From JALZOC01 sp031361295 (GTDB lineage: Bacteria > Acidobacteriota > Vicinamibacteria > Vicinamibacterales > 2-12-FULL-66-21), in the NCBI GenBank assembly GCA_031361295.1, contig JANMCN010000102.1, forward strand, positions 1 through 9,254: a stretch of DNA of 9,254 bases. The letters run 5' to 3'. The notes below the pieces were generated by a model. The model did no database searches. It saw nothing but the letters and a program-made list of their open reading frames with translations, and was not told the origin of the DNA. Below, piece by piece: positions 1 to 5,679 of this stretch (within the stretch, counting starts at the first letter, position 1; the number at the start of each line of letters is the position of its first letter). The position numbers and the translations under genes are program-made.

Positions 1-152
1 CACTCCTTTATCTCGCGTTCCTCGTGTACGGTTGCGGCCGGGATTGAGTGGGGCCGGCTTGGGCCCCTGGTGGTGGGGGTTTGTGCTCCCGCACCCCGGC
101 GCAAGCACAACTGCGGCAACTCGGAAGCCCGCAGCGAAGGCATTCCAGCCAC

Positions 153-473
153 TTACGTCTTGCGTCGGTTCGTCTTCGTGAGCCCCAGATCGTGGAGCTG
201 CTTCGGCGTCGCGCTCGCCGGCAGGTCGCCGATCCGAATGGGTAGCACGTAGTCAGCCCCGAGCAGGACGCCCTTGACCCGAGGGTCCACCGGCTTCACG
301 CGTTCGAGCCATTCCAGCCTCAATGCGAAAGGCCCGTCGGGACGCGTGAGGATCAGGCCGTCGGTCCCCTCCTGCACGATCCCCGTCAGGATCGCCCAGT
401 CATCCTCTTCGTCATCGTCCTCTCCCATGATGAGGAGGGACAACTGCATGCCGATGAGCTCAGATGATTCCAC
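153..473 (-). CDS. hypothetical small protein downstream of moaA
   Basis: I do not recognise a family. The frame codes for 106 residues from a GTG at 473. An in-frame ATG at 449-447 would give 98 residues, and neither start has a convincing Shine-Dalgarno sequence. The frame is also open upstream to the moaA stop, so the start is uncertain. Codon third positions are strongly G/C, as in the neighbouring genes, which supports real coding. There is no signal peptide or long membrane segment. Residues 18-25 form a nearly unbroken acidic run (GEDDDEEDDW), followed by short alternating hydrophobic strands that could make a small beta-barrel (a guess). The C-terminus is basic (KTNRRKT). It lies 94 bases after the moaA stop on the same strand, so it could be co-transcribed, but nothing in the protein ties it to molybdopterin synthesis. 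Confidence 0.65.
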   Translation of the reverse strand: MESSELIGMQLSLLIMGEDDDEEDDWAILTGIVQEGTDGLILTRPDGPFALRLEWLERVKPVDPRVKGVLLGADYVLPIRIGDLPASATPKQLHDLGLTKTNRRKT

Positions 474-528
474 GATTACACCTGCGTTTGCGGAGCTCTG
501 CGACCACGACGGGTATGCGGGGCCTCCC

Positions 529-563
529 TGTTCCTGATCCCAAGTCCTGAGTCCCCAATCCCG
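529..563. repeat. degenerate 7-bp array between moaA and the small ORF
   Basis: Five consecutive 7-base units can be read on the plus strand: TGTTCCT, GATCCCA, AGTCCTG, AGTCCCC, AATCCCG. They share an (A/G)NTCC core at a fixed 7-base period but are not identical. The array begins just beyond the moaA stop codon (570-568) and lies in the spacer before the downstream gene. It resembles the arrays at 1759-1800 and 3714-3760 in period and general composition. With only five imperfect units, chance cannot be excluded for this array alone. Confidence 0.5.
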
Positions 564-567
564 GTTT

Positions 568-1589
568 TCAGCCCCCCCTCGTGTGCATTTCGAGATGTGC
601 GTCGCGCTTGAGGGTCCGCACCGGGATCAGGGTCGTTTCCCGATCCATGTCGAGGCGCTCTTCGGCGCCGCGGTCCGCCCTTACGGACCAGACCGCCTCG
701 ACGAGGCGCTGGAGGTCGGCGGGTGTCGCGCCGGCGCGGAGCGGCCTGCGCAGGTCTGTTCCGGTGGCCGCGTACAGACAGAGGAGCCAGACGCCGTCAG
801 CGGTGAGACGGCTGCGGTCGCACGAAGCACAGAAGGGTTCTGTCGTGGACGAGATGATTCCGAAGGCCGCGCCCCCGGGCAGCAGAAACCGGGCGGCGGG
901 AGCTGACGACCGCTCCTCGATCGGCATGACGGCGCCGTAATACGTCTCGAGCCGCGACAGGATCTCCCGGCGGGATACGACAGCCTCGCGCGTCCACCGC
1001 GTCGCCCCTCCGACGTCATGTATTCGATGAAGCGGACCTCCGCGCCCATACGCTGACCGTACTCGAGCATGGCGACGAGCTCGTCGTCATTCACCCCGCG
1101 GATGACGACGGTGTCGAGCTTGAGCGCCGAGAACCCCGCGGCCGCCGCCGTGTCGATCCCGGCGAGCACTTCGGCGAGCTCGTCCATCCGCGTCAGCGCC
1201 TGGAAGCGATCACGGCGGAGGGTGTCGAGACTGACGGTGATCCGATGCAGCCCGGCTGATCGAAGCGCCCGCGCCTGGCGCGCGAGGAGGACGCCGTTGG
1301 TCGTGAGCGCGAGATCCGCAATCGTGCCGCGGCCCGCCAGCGACTCGAGCAGGACGGGAAGGTCGCGCCTCAGGAGCGGCTCGCCCCCGGTGATCCGCAC
1401 GCGATCCACGCCGAGCGGAGTGAACGCGTCGACGACGACGCCGATTTCCTCGAAGGTCAGGAGGCTCTCGCGCGGCAGCCAGACGTAGTCCTGCTCCGGC
1501 ATGCAGTACTGGCAGCGCAGATTGCAGCGGTCCGTGACGGAGACCCGGAGGCTGCGGAGCGGACGGGCGAAGCGATCGAGAAGAGGCAT
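568..1589 (-). pseudogene. moaA: GTP 3',8-cyclase MoaA, frameshifted
   Basis: MoaA is a radical-SAM enzyme that, with MoaC, converts GTP to cyclic pyranopterin monophosphate, the first step of molybdenum cofactor synthesis. The N-terminal part shows the SAM-binding cluster CNLRCQYC (C22, C26, C29) and TGGEP at 67-71. The C-terminal part, in another frame (ORF 927-568), holds the second cluster motif CxxCx13C within FCASCDRSRLTADG and ends in the Gly-Gly tail typical of MoaA. The frame breaks after Met191 (codon 1019-1017): the family pattern EYMDVGGATRW is restored if one G follows that ATG (one C added next to 1017 on the plus strand). The repaired protein is 340 residues, a normal MoaA length. 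Read as is, about 110 wrong residues follow the break and the second cluster is lost. Conservation on both sides suggests a very recent mutation or a sequencing/assembly error. Confidence 0.9.
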
Positions 1590-1600
1590 CGACGTGTCTG

Positions 1601-1609
1601 ATTATGGCA
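1601..1609 (-). promoter_or_regulatory. candidate extended -10 promoter for moaA
   Basis: Read on the minus strand, TGC then CATAAT matches an extended -10 element (TGnTATAAT) at five of six hexamer positions. The moaA ATG (1589-1587) begins 11 bases further on, so transcription starting about 7 bases after the hexamer would leave a leader of only 4-5 bases. No -35 match is seen; that position falls in the CAGCT array. There is no Shine-Dalgarno sequence before the ATG, which agrees with near-leaderless translation. Inferred from sequence only. Confidence 0.5.
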
Positions 1610-1690
1610 GCTACCAGCTTTCAGCTGCCAGCTTTCAGCTACCAGCTACCAGCTACCAGCTACCAGCTACCAGCTCCAGCTGCCAGCTTT
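1608..1690. repeat. 12-unit heptamer array, CAGCTNN
   Basis: Twelve adjacent units start with CAGCT: in order CAGCTAC, CAGCTTT, CAGCTGC, CAGCTTT, five copies of CAGCTAC, a 6-base CAGCTC, CAGCTGC and CAGCTTT. Only the last two positions of the unit vary, and one unit has lost a base. Every unit contains the self-complementary tetramer AGCT. The array lies immediately upstream of the moaA -10 element, in the divergent space between moaA and the carbonic anhydrase gene. There are no spacers, so it is not a CRISPR array. Confidence 0.95.
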
Positions 1691-1696
1691 TCGTTG

Positions 1697-1712
1697 CTCC
1701 CTGGCCAGGGAG
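1697..1712. promoter_or_regulatory. perfect 16-bp palindrome, possible operator
   Basis: CTCCCTGGCCAGGGAG equals its own reverse complement over all 16 bases, centred between 1704 and 1705. It lies between the two oppositely oriented heptamer arrays in the divergent intergenic region. A site of this symmetry could bind a dimeric regulator or extrude as a small cruciform. No regulator is encoded nearby and I recognise no known operator. It is about 90 bases upstream of the moaA -10 and about 100 upstream of the carbonic anhydrase -10, so direct steric repression of either is not obvious. Confidence 0.45.
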
Positions 1713-1758
1713 GTGAGCTTCCGGAGTAGCTGCACGGAGAGGTCTCGCCGCGCTCAGC

Positions 1759-1800
1759 GGGAACTGGAAGCCGGAAGCTGGAAGCGGGAAGCGGGAGCTT
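1759..1800. repeat. heptamer array, GGAAGCN type
   Basis: Six 7-base units run in register: GGGAACT, GGAAGCC, GGAAGCT, GGAAGCG, GGAAGCG, GGAGCTT. On the opposite strand they read as AGCTTCC-like units, close to the AGCTACC/AGCTTTC units of the 1608-1690 array. The two arrays are therefore inverted relative to each other. The end of the array also forms a 7-bp hairpin: GGGAAGC (1786-1792), loop GGGA, GCTTCCC (1797-1803). This hairpin covers the expected -35 region of the carbonic anhydrase gene. Confidence 0.8.
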
Positions 1801-1812
1801 CCCTCCCCCGTG

Positions 1813-1818
1813 TATCAT
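1813..1818 (+). promoter_or_regulatory. candidate -10 box, leaderless start of the carbonic anhydrase gene
   Basis: TATCAT matches four of six positions of the TATAAT consensus, including the key TA...T. Transcription starting 7 bases after the hexamer would begin exactly on the A of the ATG at 1825. No -35 hexamer and no Shine-Dalgarno sequence are visible, which fits a leaderless mRNA. Inference from spacing only. Confidence 0.45.
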
Positions 1819-1824
1819 CTAGAG

Positions 1825-2355
1825 ATGCTTCGGAGCTATAAGGGGCGCCTGCCGTCTGTGCACGCCACGGCGTACGTGGACGACAGCGCCCAGGTCATTG
1901 GTGACGTCGAAATCGGGGAGGCGAGCAGCATCTGGATGAACGTCGTGATTCGCGGCGACGTGCACCGGATCCGGATTGGCCGGCGGAGCAACGTGCAGGA
2001 CGGCACGATCGTCCACGTGATGCGCGGAACGCATGCGACGACGATAGGCGACGAGGTGACGATCGGGCACGGTGTGATCGTCCACGGGTGCACACTGCGA
2101 GATCGGATCCTGGTCGGCATGGGCGCGATCCTCTTGAACGGCGTGGACGTCGGCGACGACTGCATCGTCGCGGCCGGAACCCTGCTGACGGAGAACGCAC
2201 AGATTCCAGCGCGCTCGCTCGTGATGGGCAGCCCTGGCAAGGTGCGGCGTGCGCTGACCGACGACGACGTCGCATCGATTCGCGACTACGCGGAGCGCTA
2301 CGTCGGCTACCGCCTCGACTACATGGGCGGAGCCGACGCCGCAGCCAGGCGCTGA
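1825..2355 (+). CDS. gamma-class carbonic anhydrase family protein
   Basis: This 176-residue cytoplasmic protein consists of left-handed beta-helix hexapeptide repeats (IGDVEIG, IGDEVTIG and similar), the trimeric fold of the gamma carbonic anhydrase/YrdA/PaaY family. Residues matching the Methanosarcina Cam active site are present at the right spacing: R43 and D45 (Cam R59, D61), Q58 and D59 (Q75, D76), and metal ligands H64, H82 and H87 (H81, H117, H122). The Cam proton-shuttle glutamate next to D61 is replaced by valine (V46), as in CamH/YrdA-type members, so activity cannot be assumed. The likely role is reversible CO2 hydration or an acyl-transferase-like accessory function. I chose ATG 1825 because it begins the usual family N-terminus (MLRSYKG) and sits at the predicted transcript start. 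An in-frame GTG at 1810 would lie inside the promoter. The TGA overlaps the hisS ATG by one base, so hisS is probably translationally coupled. Confidence 0.9.
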   Translation: MLRSYKGRLPSVHATAYVDDSAQVIGDVEIGEASSIWMNVVIRGDVHRIRIGRRSNVQDGTIVHVMRGTHATTIGDEVTIGHGVIVHGCTLRDRILVGMGAILLNGVDVGDDCIVAAGTLLTENAQIPARSLVMGSPGKVRRALTDDDVASIRDYAERYVGYRLDYMGGADAAARR

Positions 2356-3743
2356 TGGCTTCGCAGCAGACCCGGCCGGCGCGCGGCATGCGCGACTTCC
2401 TCCCGGAAGACGTCCGTCGCCGCGAGTACGTGATCAGCGTGATCTCCGACGTGTACCGGCGCTACGGCTTCGAGCCGCTCGAAACGCCGGCGCTCGAGAA
2501 CATCGAAACGCTGACGGGCAAATACGGGGACGAAGGCGGCAAGCTGATCTTCAAAGTGCTCAGGCGCGGTGAAGGGGAGTCCTCCGGCGAGACGGACCTC
2601 GCGCTGCGTTACGACCTCACCGTCCCCCTGGCGCGCGTGGTCGCCGAGTATCGCGGGAAGCTGCCGAAGTTCTTCAAGCGGTATCAGATCCAGCCTGTGT
2701 GGCGGGCCGATCGTCCGGCGCGCGGCCGCTTCCGGGAATTCTTCCAGTGCGACGTGGACGCGATCGGATCGCGATCGATGGTGGTCGAGGCCGAGCTCTG
2801 CGCGGCGGTGAGCGATGTCCTGCTGAAGCTGGACTTCAAGAACTTCGTCATCAAGTTGAACCACCGCGGCGTGCTCACCGGGCTGCTCAATGCGGGTGAC
2901 GTGAAGCCGGACGACCATGCGCCGGCGCTCACTATCCTGGACAAAATGGACAAGATCGGTCGGGAGGGCGTCCAGCGCGGTCTCGAGGAGCTGGGCATCC
3001 CGACGCAGCAGCTGATGGCCATGTTTTCCGAGCTGACGTCCCTGCAACAGGGGTTCGACCCGAGAGGAGTGGCGAATAGCAAGACGGCGACGCTTCTGAC
3101 CGAGCGACTCGGACACGATCCTTCTGCTGCGTCCGCCGTGCACCAGTTGAAGGAAATTCTGCACCTTTCGCAACACACCAGCGCCGCGGATCACATCCAG
3201 CTCGATGTCACCCTCGCCCGCGGGTTGTCCTACTACACCGGCGCCATCATGGAAGTGGCCGTGCCCGACCTGGCAGGCAGCCTGGGGGGCGGGGGCCGAT
3301 ACGACGGACTCATCGGCATGTTCCTCGGCGAAGAGGTGCCGGCCTGTGGCTTTTCACTGGGGCTCGAGCGCATCCTGGTCGTCATGGCCGAGCGCGGTTC
3401 CGCTTCCATCGACGGCGCGCCCGCCGACGTGCTGGTGGCGCTGTTCGACGATGCGACGATCCCTCAGGCGTTGCGGCTGGCCGCGGACCTCCGGCGCGAA
3501 GGAGTGCGGGTCGAGGTCTATCCCGAACCGGACAAGCTGGGGAAGCAGATGAAGTACGCCGCGGGCAAGAGGATCCCGTTCGCCGCCGTTCTGGGCGCCG
3601 ATGAAATCGCCCGCGGCGAGGTGGCAATCAAGAACCTGGGCACCGGCAAGCAGTCGTCCATGCCGGCGGCGCAGGTGCCCGGCTTCGTCATGCGCGCGCC
3701 GTCAAATGAACCTCGACCCCCGAACCCCGCACCCGGAACCTGA
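2355..3743 (+). CDS. hisS: histidyl-tRNA synthetase
   Basis: This class II synthetase charges tRNA-His in the cytoplasm. The 462 residues show, in order: ARGMRDFLPEDV (about 9-20); LRYDLTVPLARVV; the motif 2 region ending in RGRFREFFQCDVDAIG (to about 138); the histidine-binding ARGLSYYTGAIMEV (about 288-301); GGGGRYDGL (about 311-319); motif 3 GFSLGLERI (about 332-340); and an alpha/beta anticodon-binding domain (about 355-447). The LRYDLTVP and REFFQCD wording is like eukaryotic, archaeal and Bacteroidota HisRS, not the E. coli type (which has RPEGT and RQFHQ). The ATG shares its A with the TGA of the upstream gene. An in-frame start far upstream at 2088 is rejected because it would run through that gene. 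The last nine residues (RPPNPAPGT) and the stop codon are encoded by a heptamer array. Confidence 0.96.
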   Translation: MASQQTRPARGMRDFLPEDVRRREYVISVISDVYRRYGFEPLETPALENIETLTGKYGDEGGKLIFKVLRRGEGESSGETDLALRYDLTVPLARVVAEYRGKLPKFFKRYQIQPVWRADRPARGRFREFFQCDVDAIGSRSMVVEAELCAAVSDVLLKLDFKNFVIKLNHRGVLTGLLNAGDVKPDDHAPALTILDKMDKIGREGVQRGLEELGIPTQQLMAMFSELTSLQQGFDPRGVANSKTATLLTERLGHDPSAASAVHQLKEILHLSQHTSAADHIQLDVTLARGLSYYTGAIMEVAVPDLAGSLGGGGRYDGLIGMFLGEEVPACGFSLGLERILVVMAERGSASIDGAPADVLVALFDDATIPQALRLAADLRREGVRVEVYPEPDKLGKQMKYAAGKRIPFAAVLGADEIARGEVAIKNLGTGKQSSMPAAQVPGFVMRAPSNEPRPPNPAPGT

Positions 3744-3760
3744 ACCCGAACCCGGAACCA
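3714..3760. repeat. heptamer/hexamer array across the hisS stop codon
   Basis: The units CGACCCC, CGAACCC, CGCACCC, GGAACCT, GAACCC, GAACCC, GGAACCA run without gaps. Five are 7 bases long and two are 6. The first part is translated as the proline-rich end of HisRS and the hisS TGA (3741-3743) lies within the array. The rest occupies most of the 48-base hisS-aspS gap. Period and GGAAC/GAACC core recall the array at 1759-1800. Confidence 0.8.
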
Positions 3761-3791
3761 GCTGACCTCACCCCCGAAATCGAACGAGAGC

Positions 3792-5555
3792 ATGAACATA
3801 GAACCGCTTGGAACCCTGGCGCGCACGCATACCTGCGGAGCGCTCCGTGCGGAGGACGTCGGGACGGATGTCGTCCTGCTCGGATGGGTGCACCGCGTGC
3901 GCGACCTGGGATCCCTCGTCTTCATCGACCTGCGGGACCGGCACGGCGTGACGCAGATCGTCGCGCGCGTGGACGAGAAGCTGATCGCCGACGCCAAGCG
4001 CCTCCGCTCGGAGTTCGTCGTCGCGGTGATGGGGCCGGTTGAGCACCGCGCACCCGAGACCGTGAACGCGAAGATCGCGACGGGAGCGATCGAGGTGACG
4101 GCCCGCGAGTTCCGGCTGCTCAACGAGGCCCGGACGCCCCCCTTCATGATTGCGGACGAGATCGAGGTCACGGAGGAAACGCGGCTCAAGCACCGCTACA
4201 TCGACCTGCGCCGCCCGAGGATGCAGCGCAACATGATCATGCGCCACCGCGCGACGATGATCATCCGTCAGTATTTCGACGAGCAGGGCTTCCTCGAAAT
4301 CGAGACGCCAATGCTGGCGAAGTCCACTCCCGAAGGCGCCCGTGATTACCTCGTCCCGAGCCGCGTGCACCCGGGCGAGTTCTACGCCCTGCCGCAGTCG
4401 CCGCAGATCTTCAAGCAGATCCTGATGATCGCCGGCATGGACCGGTACTTCCAGATCGCGCGCTGCTTCCGGGACGAGGATCTGCGGGCCGATCGGCAGC
4501 CCGAGTTCACGCAGGTCGATCTCGAGATGTCGTTTGCGACCGAGGACCTCGTGTTCTCGACGCTCGAGCCCCTGATGGAGCGGCTCATGGCCCTCATCGG
4601 CCGCGCCGCGCCGCGCCCGTTTCTCCGGATGCCGTACGCCGAAGCCATCGCGAGGTACGGATCGGACAAGCCGGACCTGCGCTGCGGGATGCCGATCGCG
4701 GACCTGTCTCCGGCGTTTGCCGGGTCGGCCTTCACGGTGTTCCGCGACGTCATTGCCGCGGGCGGCGAGGTTCGCGGCTTCGCGGTGCCGGGCGCGGCGA
4801 AGTACTCGCGGCGCGAGCTCGACGAGCTCGTCGCGCAGGCGAAGGGGCTCGGCGCGGACGGGCTCGTCTGGGCGCGGCGGGGAGACGCAGGCGTCCAGAG
4901 CTCGGCGCTCAAGGCGGCCGGCGAGGCGGCCATCCAGGAGGCGCTCGTCCTTGCCGGGGCGGGGCCGGGCGACCTGGTCGTGATGGCCGCGGGGCCGCAC
5001 GCGGCCACTTCGCGACTGCTCGGGCAGCTGCGGCTTCAGATCGCCAGGAAGGAGAACCTGCTCGATCCCGATCGGTTCGACTTCCTGTGGGTCGTGGACT
5101 TCCCGATGTTCGACTGGATCGAGGACGAGGGGCGGTTCGAGTTCATGCACCACCCCTTCACCGCCCCGCTCGAGAGCGATCGGCACCTGCTCGAGTCCGA
5201 CCAGGGGCGAGCACGTGCGCGCGCCTACGACCTGGTGCTCAACGGCAGCGAAATCGGTGGCGGCAGCATCCGGATCCACGACCAGGCGCTCCAGCGGCTC
5301 ATCTTCAAGCTTCTGGGTATTTCGGATGACGAGGCGCGCCTGCGATTCGGGTTCTTCGTGGATGCCCTCGAGTTCGGGACTCCCCCTCACGGCGGTATCG
5401 CGCTCGGGCTGGATCGGATCGTGGCGATTCTGTGCGGAGAGCCGTCCATCCGGGATGTCATCGCGTTCCCGAAAACGGCCCAGGCGGTGGATTTGATGGC
5501 CGGGGCGCCGTCGAGCGTCAGCGACAAGCAGCTGAGAGAGCTCAAGCTGAAGTAG
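3792..5555 (+). CDS. aspS: aspartyl-tRNA synthetase, bacterial type
   Basis: This class IIb synthetase charges tRNA-Asp. The 587 residues match the usual bacterial AspRS size: an N-terminal OB-fold anticodon-binding domain (about 1-105, with GWVHRVRDLGSLVFIDLRD), a class II core, and the GAD insertion (roughly 285-415). Visible core elements are the flipping loop STPEGARDYLVPSR, QSPQ at 202-205, motif 2 with RCFRDEDLRADRQPEFTQ (about 224-241), GGSIRIHD, and motif 3 GLDR with Arg542. In the OB domain, Leu39 stands where the non-discriminating Pseudomonas enzyme has His31 (DHGG), which favours a tRNA-Asp-specific enzyme; this one-residue argument is weak. The start ATG has only a poor GAGAG upstream, 1 base from the codon. 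It lies 48 bases after hisS and probably in the same transcript. Confidence 0.97.
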   Translation: MNIEPLGTLARTHTCGALRAEDVGTDVVLLGWVHRVRDLGSLVFIDLRDRHGVTQIVARVDEKLIADAKRLRSEFVVAVMGPVEHRAPETVNAKIATGAIEVTAREFRLLNEARTPPFMIADEIEVTEETRLKHRYIDLRRPRMQRNMIMRHRATMIIRQYFDEQGFLEIETPMLAKSTPEGARDYLVPSRVHPGEFYALPQSPQIFKQILMIAGMDRYFQIARCFRDEDLRADRQPEFTQVDLEMSFATEDLVFSTLEPLMERLMALIGRAAPRPFLRMPYAEAIARYGSDKPDLRCGMPIADLSPAFAGSAFTVFRDVIAAGGEVRGFAVPGAAKYSRRELDELVAQAKGLGADGLVWARRGDAGVQSSALKAAGEAAIQEALVLAGAGPGDLVVMAAGPHAATSRLLGQLRLQIARKENLLDPDRFDFLWVVDFPMFDWIEDEGRFEFMHHPFTAPLESDRHLLESDQGRARARAYDLVLNGSEIGGGSIRIHDQALQRLIFKLLGISDDEARLRFGFFVDALEFGTPPHGGIALGLDRIVAILCGEPSIRDVIAFPKTAQAVDLMAGAPSSVSDKQLRELKLK

Positions 5556-5561
5556 TCAATC

Positions 5562-5588
5562 GCTCGACCCTGACGGCACGAGTCGAGC
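5562..5588 (+). terminator. stem-loop after aspS, possible terminator
   Basis: GCTCGAC (5562-5568) pairs perfectly with GTCGAGC (5582-5588) around a 13-base loop, starting 7 bases after the aspS stop. No T tract follows, so intrinsic termination would be weak. It may instead protect the mRNA 3' end, or be chance. Its position between aspS and the next promoter is the main support. Confidence 0.35.
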
Positions 5589-5614
5589 CATGAGTCCGGC
5601 CGGCCCGGGAATGA

Positions 5615-5623
5615 TGCTAGAAT
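5615..5623 (+). promoter_or_regulatory. extended -10 promoter for the phoH operon
   Basis: TGC followed by TAGAAT matches an extended -10 (TGnTATAAT) with one mismatch in the hexamer. There is no clear -35 at 17 bases, as is common for extended -10 promoters. The predicted start near 5630 gives a leader of about 50 bases before the ATG at 5680. It sits in the only sizeable gap between aspS and era, so it probably drives phoH-ybeY-corC-like-era. Confidence 0.55.
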
Positions 5624-5647
5624 CACCCTACTAACAGGCAGTTTTAC

Positions 5648-5653
5648 AAGGAG
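5648..5653 (+). promoter_or_regulatory. strong Shine-Dalgarno AAGGAG, misplaced for the phoH ATG
   Basis: AAGGAG is the best ribosome-binding sequence in the window, yet it ends 26 bases before the first canonical phoH start (ATG 5680). An in-frame ATC at 5662 lies 8 bases downstream, an ideal distance. AGGAG (5649-5653) can also pair with CTCCT (5666-5670) across a 12-base loop, which would hide the site. Confidence 0.6.
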
Positions 5654-5679
5654 TTATCCCCATCCCTCCTGCCACCGTC

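Noticed and set aside
81..110. Inverted repeat TTGTGCT / AGCACAA after the small minus-strand gene
   Set aside because: 7-bp stem with a 16-base loop and no T tract on either side; too weak to call a terminator.
1..252. Plus-strand frame open from the window edge to 252
   Set aside because: No recognisable motif, unlike neighbouring codon use, and it runs into the better-supported minus-strand small gene. It could be the tail of an upstream gene but I cannot support that.
681..1016. Out-of-frame C-terminal part of the long minus-strand moaA ORF as a genuine alternative protein end
   Set aside because: The translation is Arg/Ser/Pro-rich with no MoaA similarity, while the other frame has the exact C-terminal Fe-S motif and GG tail.
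1608..1690. Possible CRISPR or iteron array
   Set aside because: Units are 7 bases and directly abutting, with no spacers; no cas or replication initiator gene nearby.
2088..2354. Upstream in-frame extension of hisS
   Set aside because: It overlaps the carbonic anhydrase gene in another frame, and the translation is Arg-rich with no HisRS similarity. The true start is the ATG at 2355.
3768..5390. 540-codon open frame on the minus strand opposite aspS
   Set aside because: It lies wholly antisense to a clearly conserved aspS and its composition (Arg, Glu, His, Leu rich) is the usual antisense shadow of GC-biased codons.
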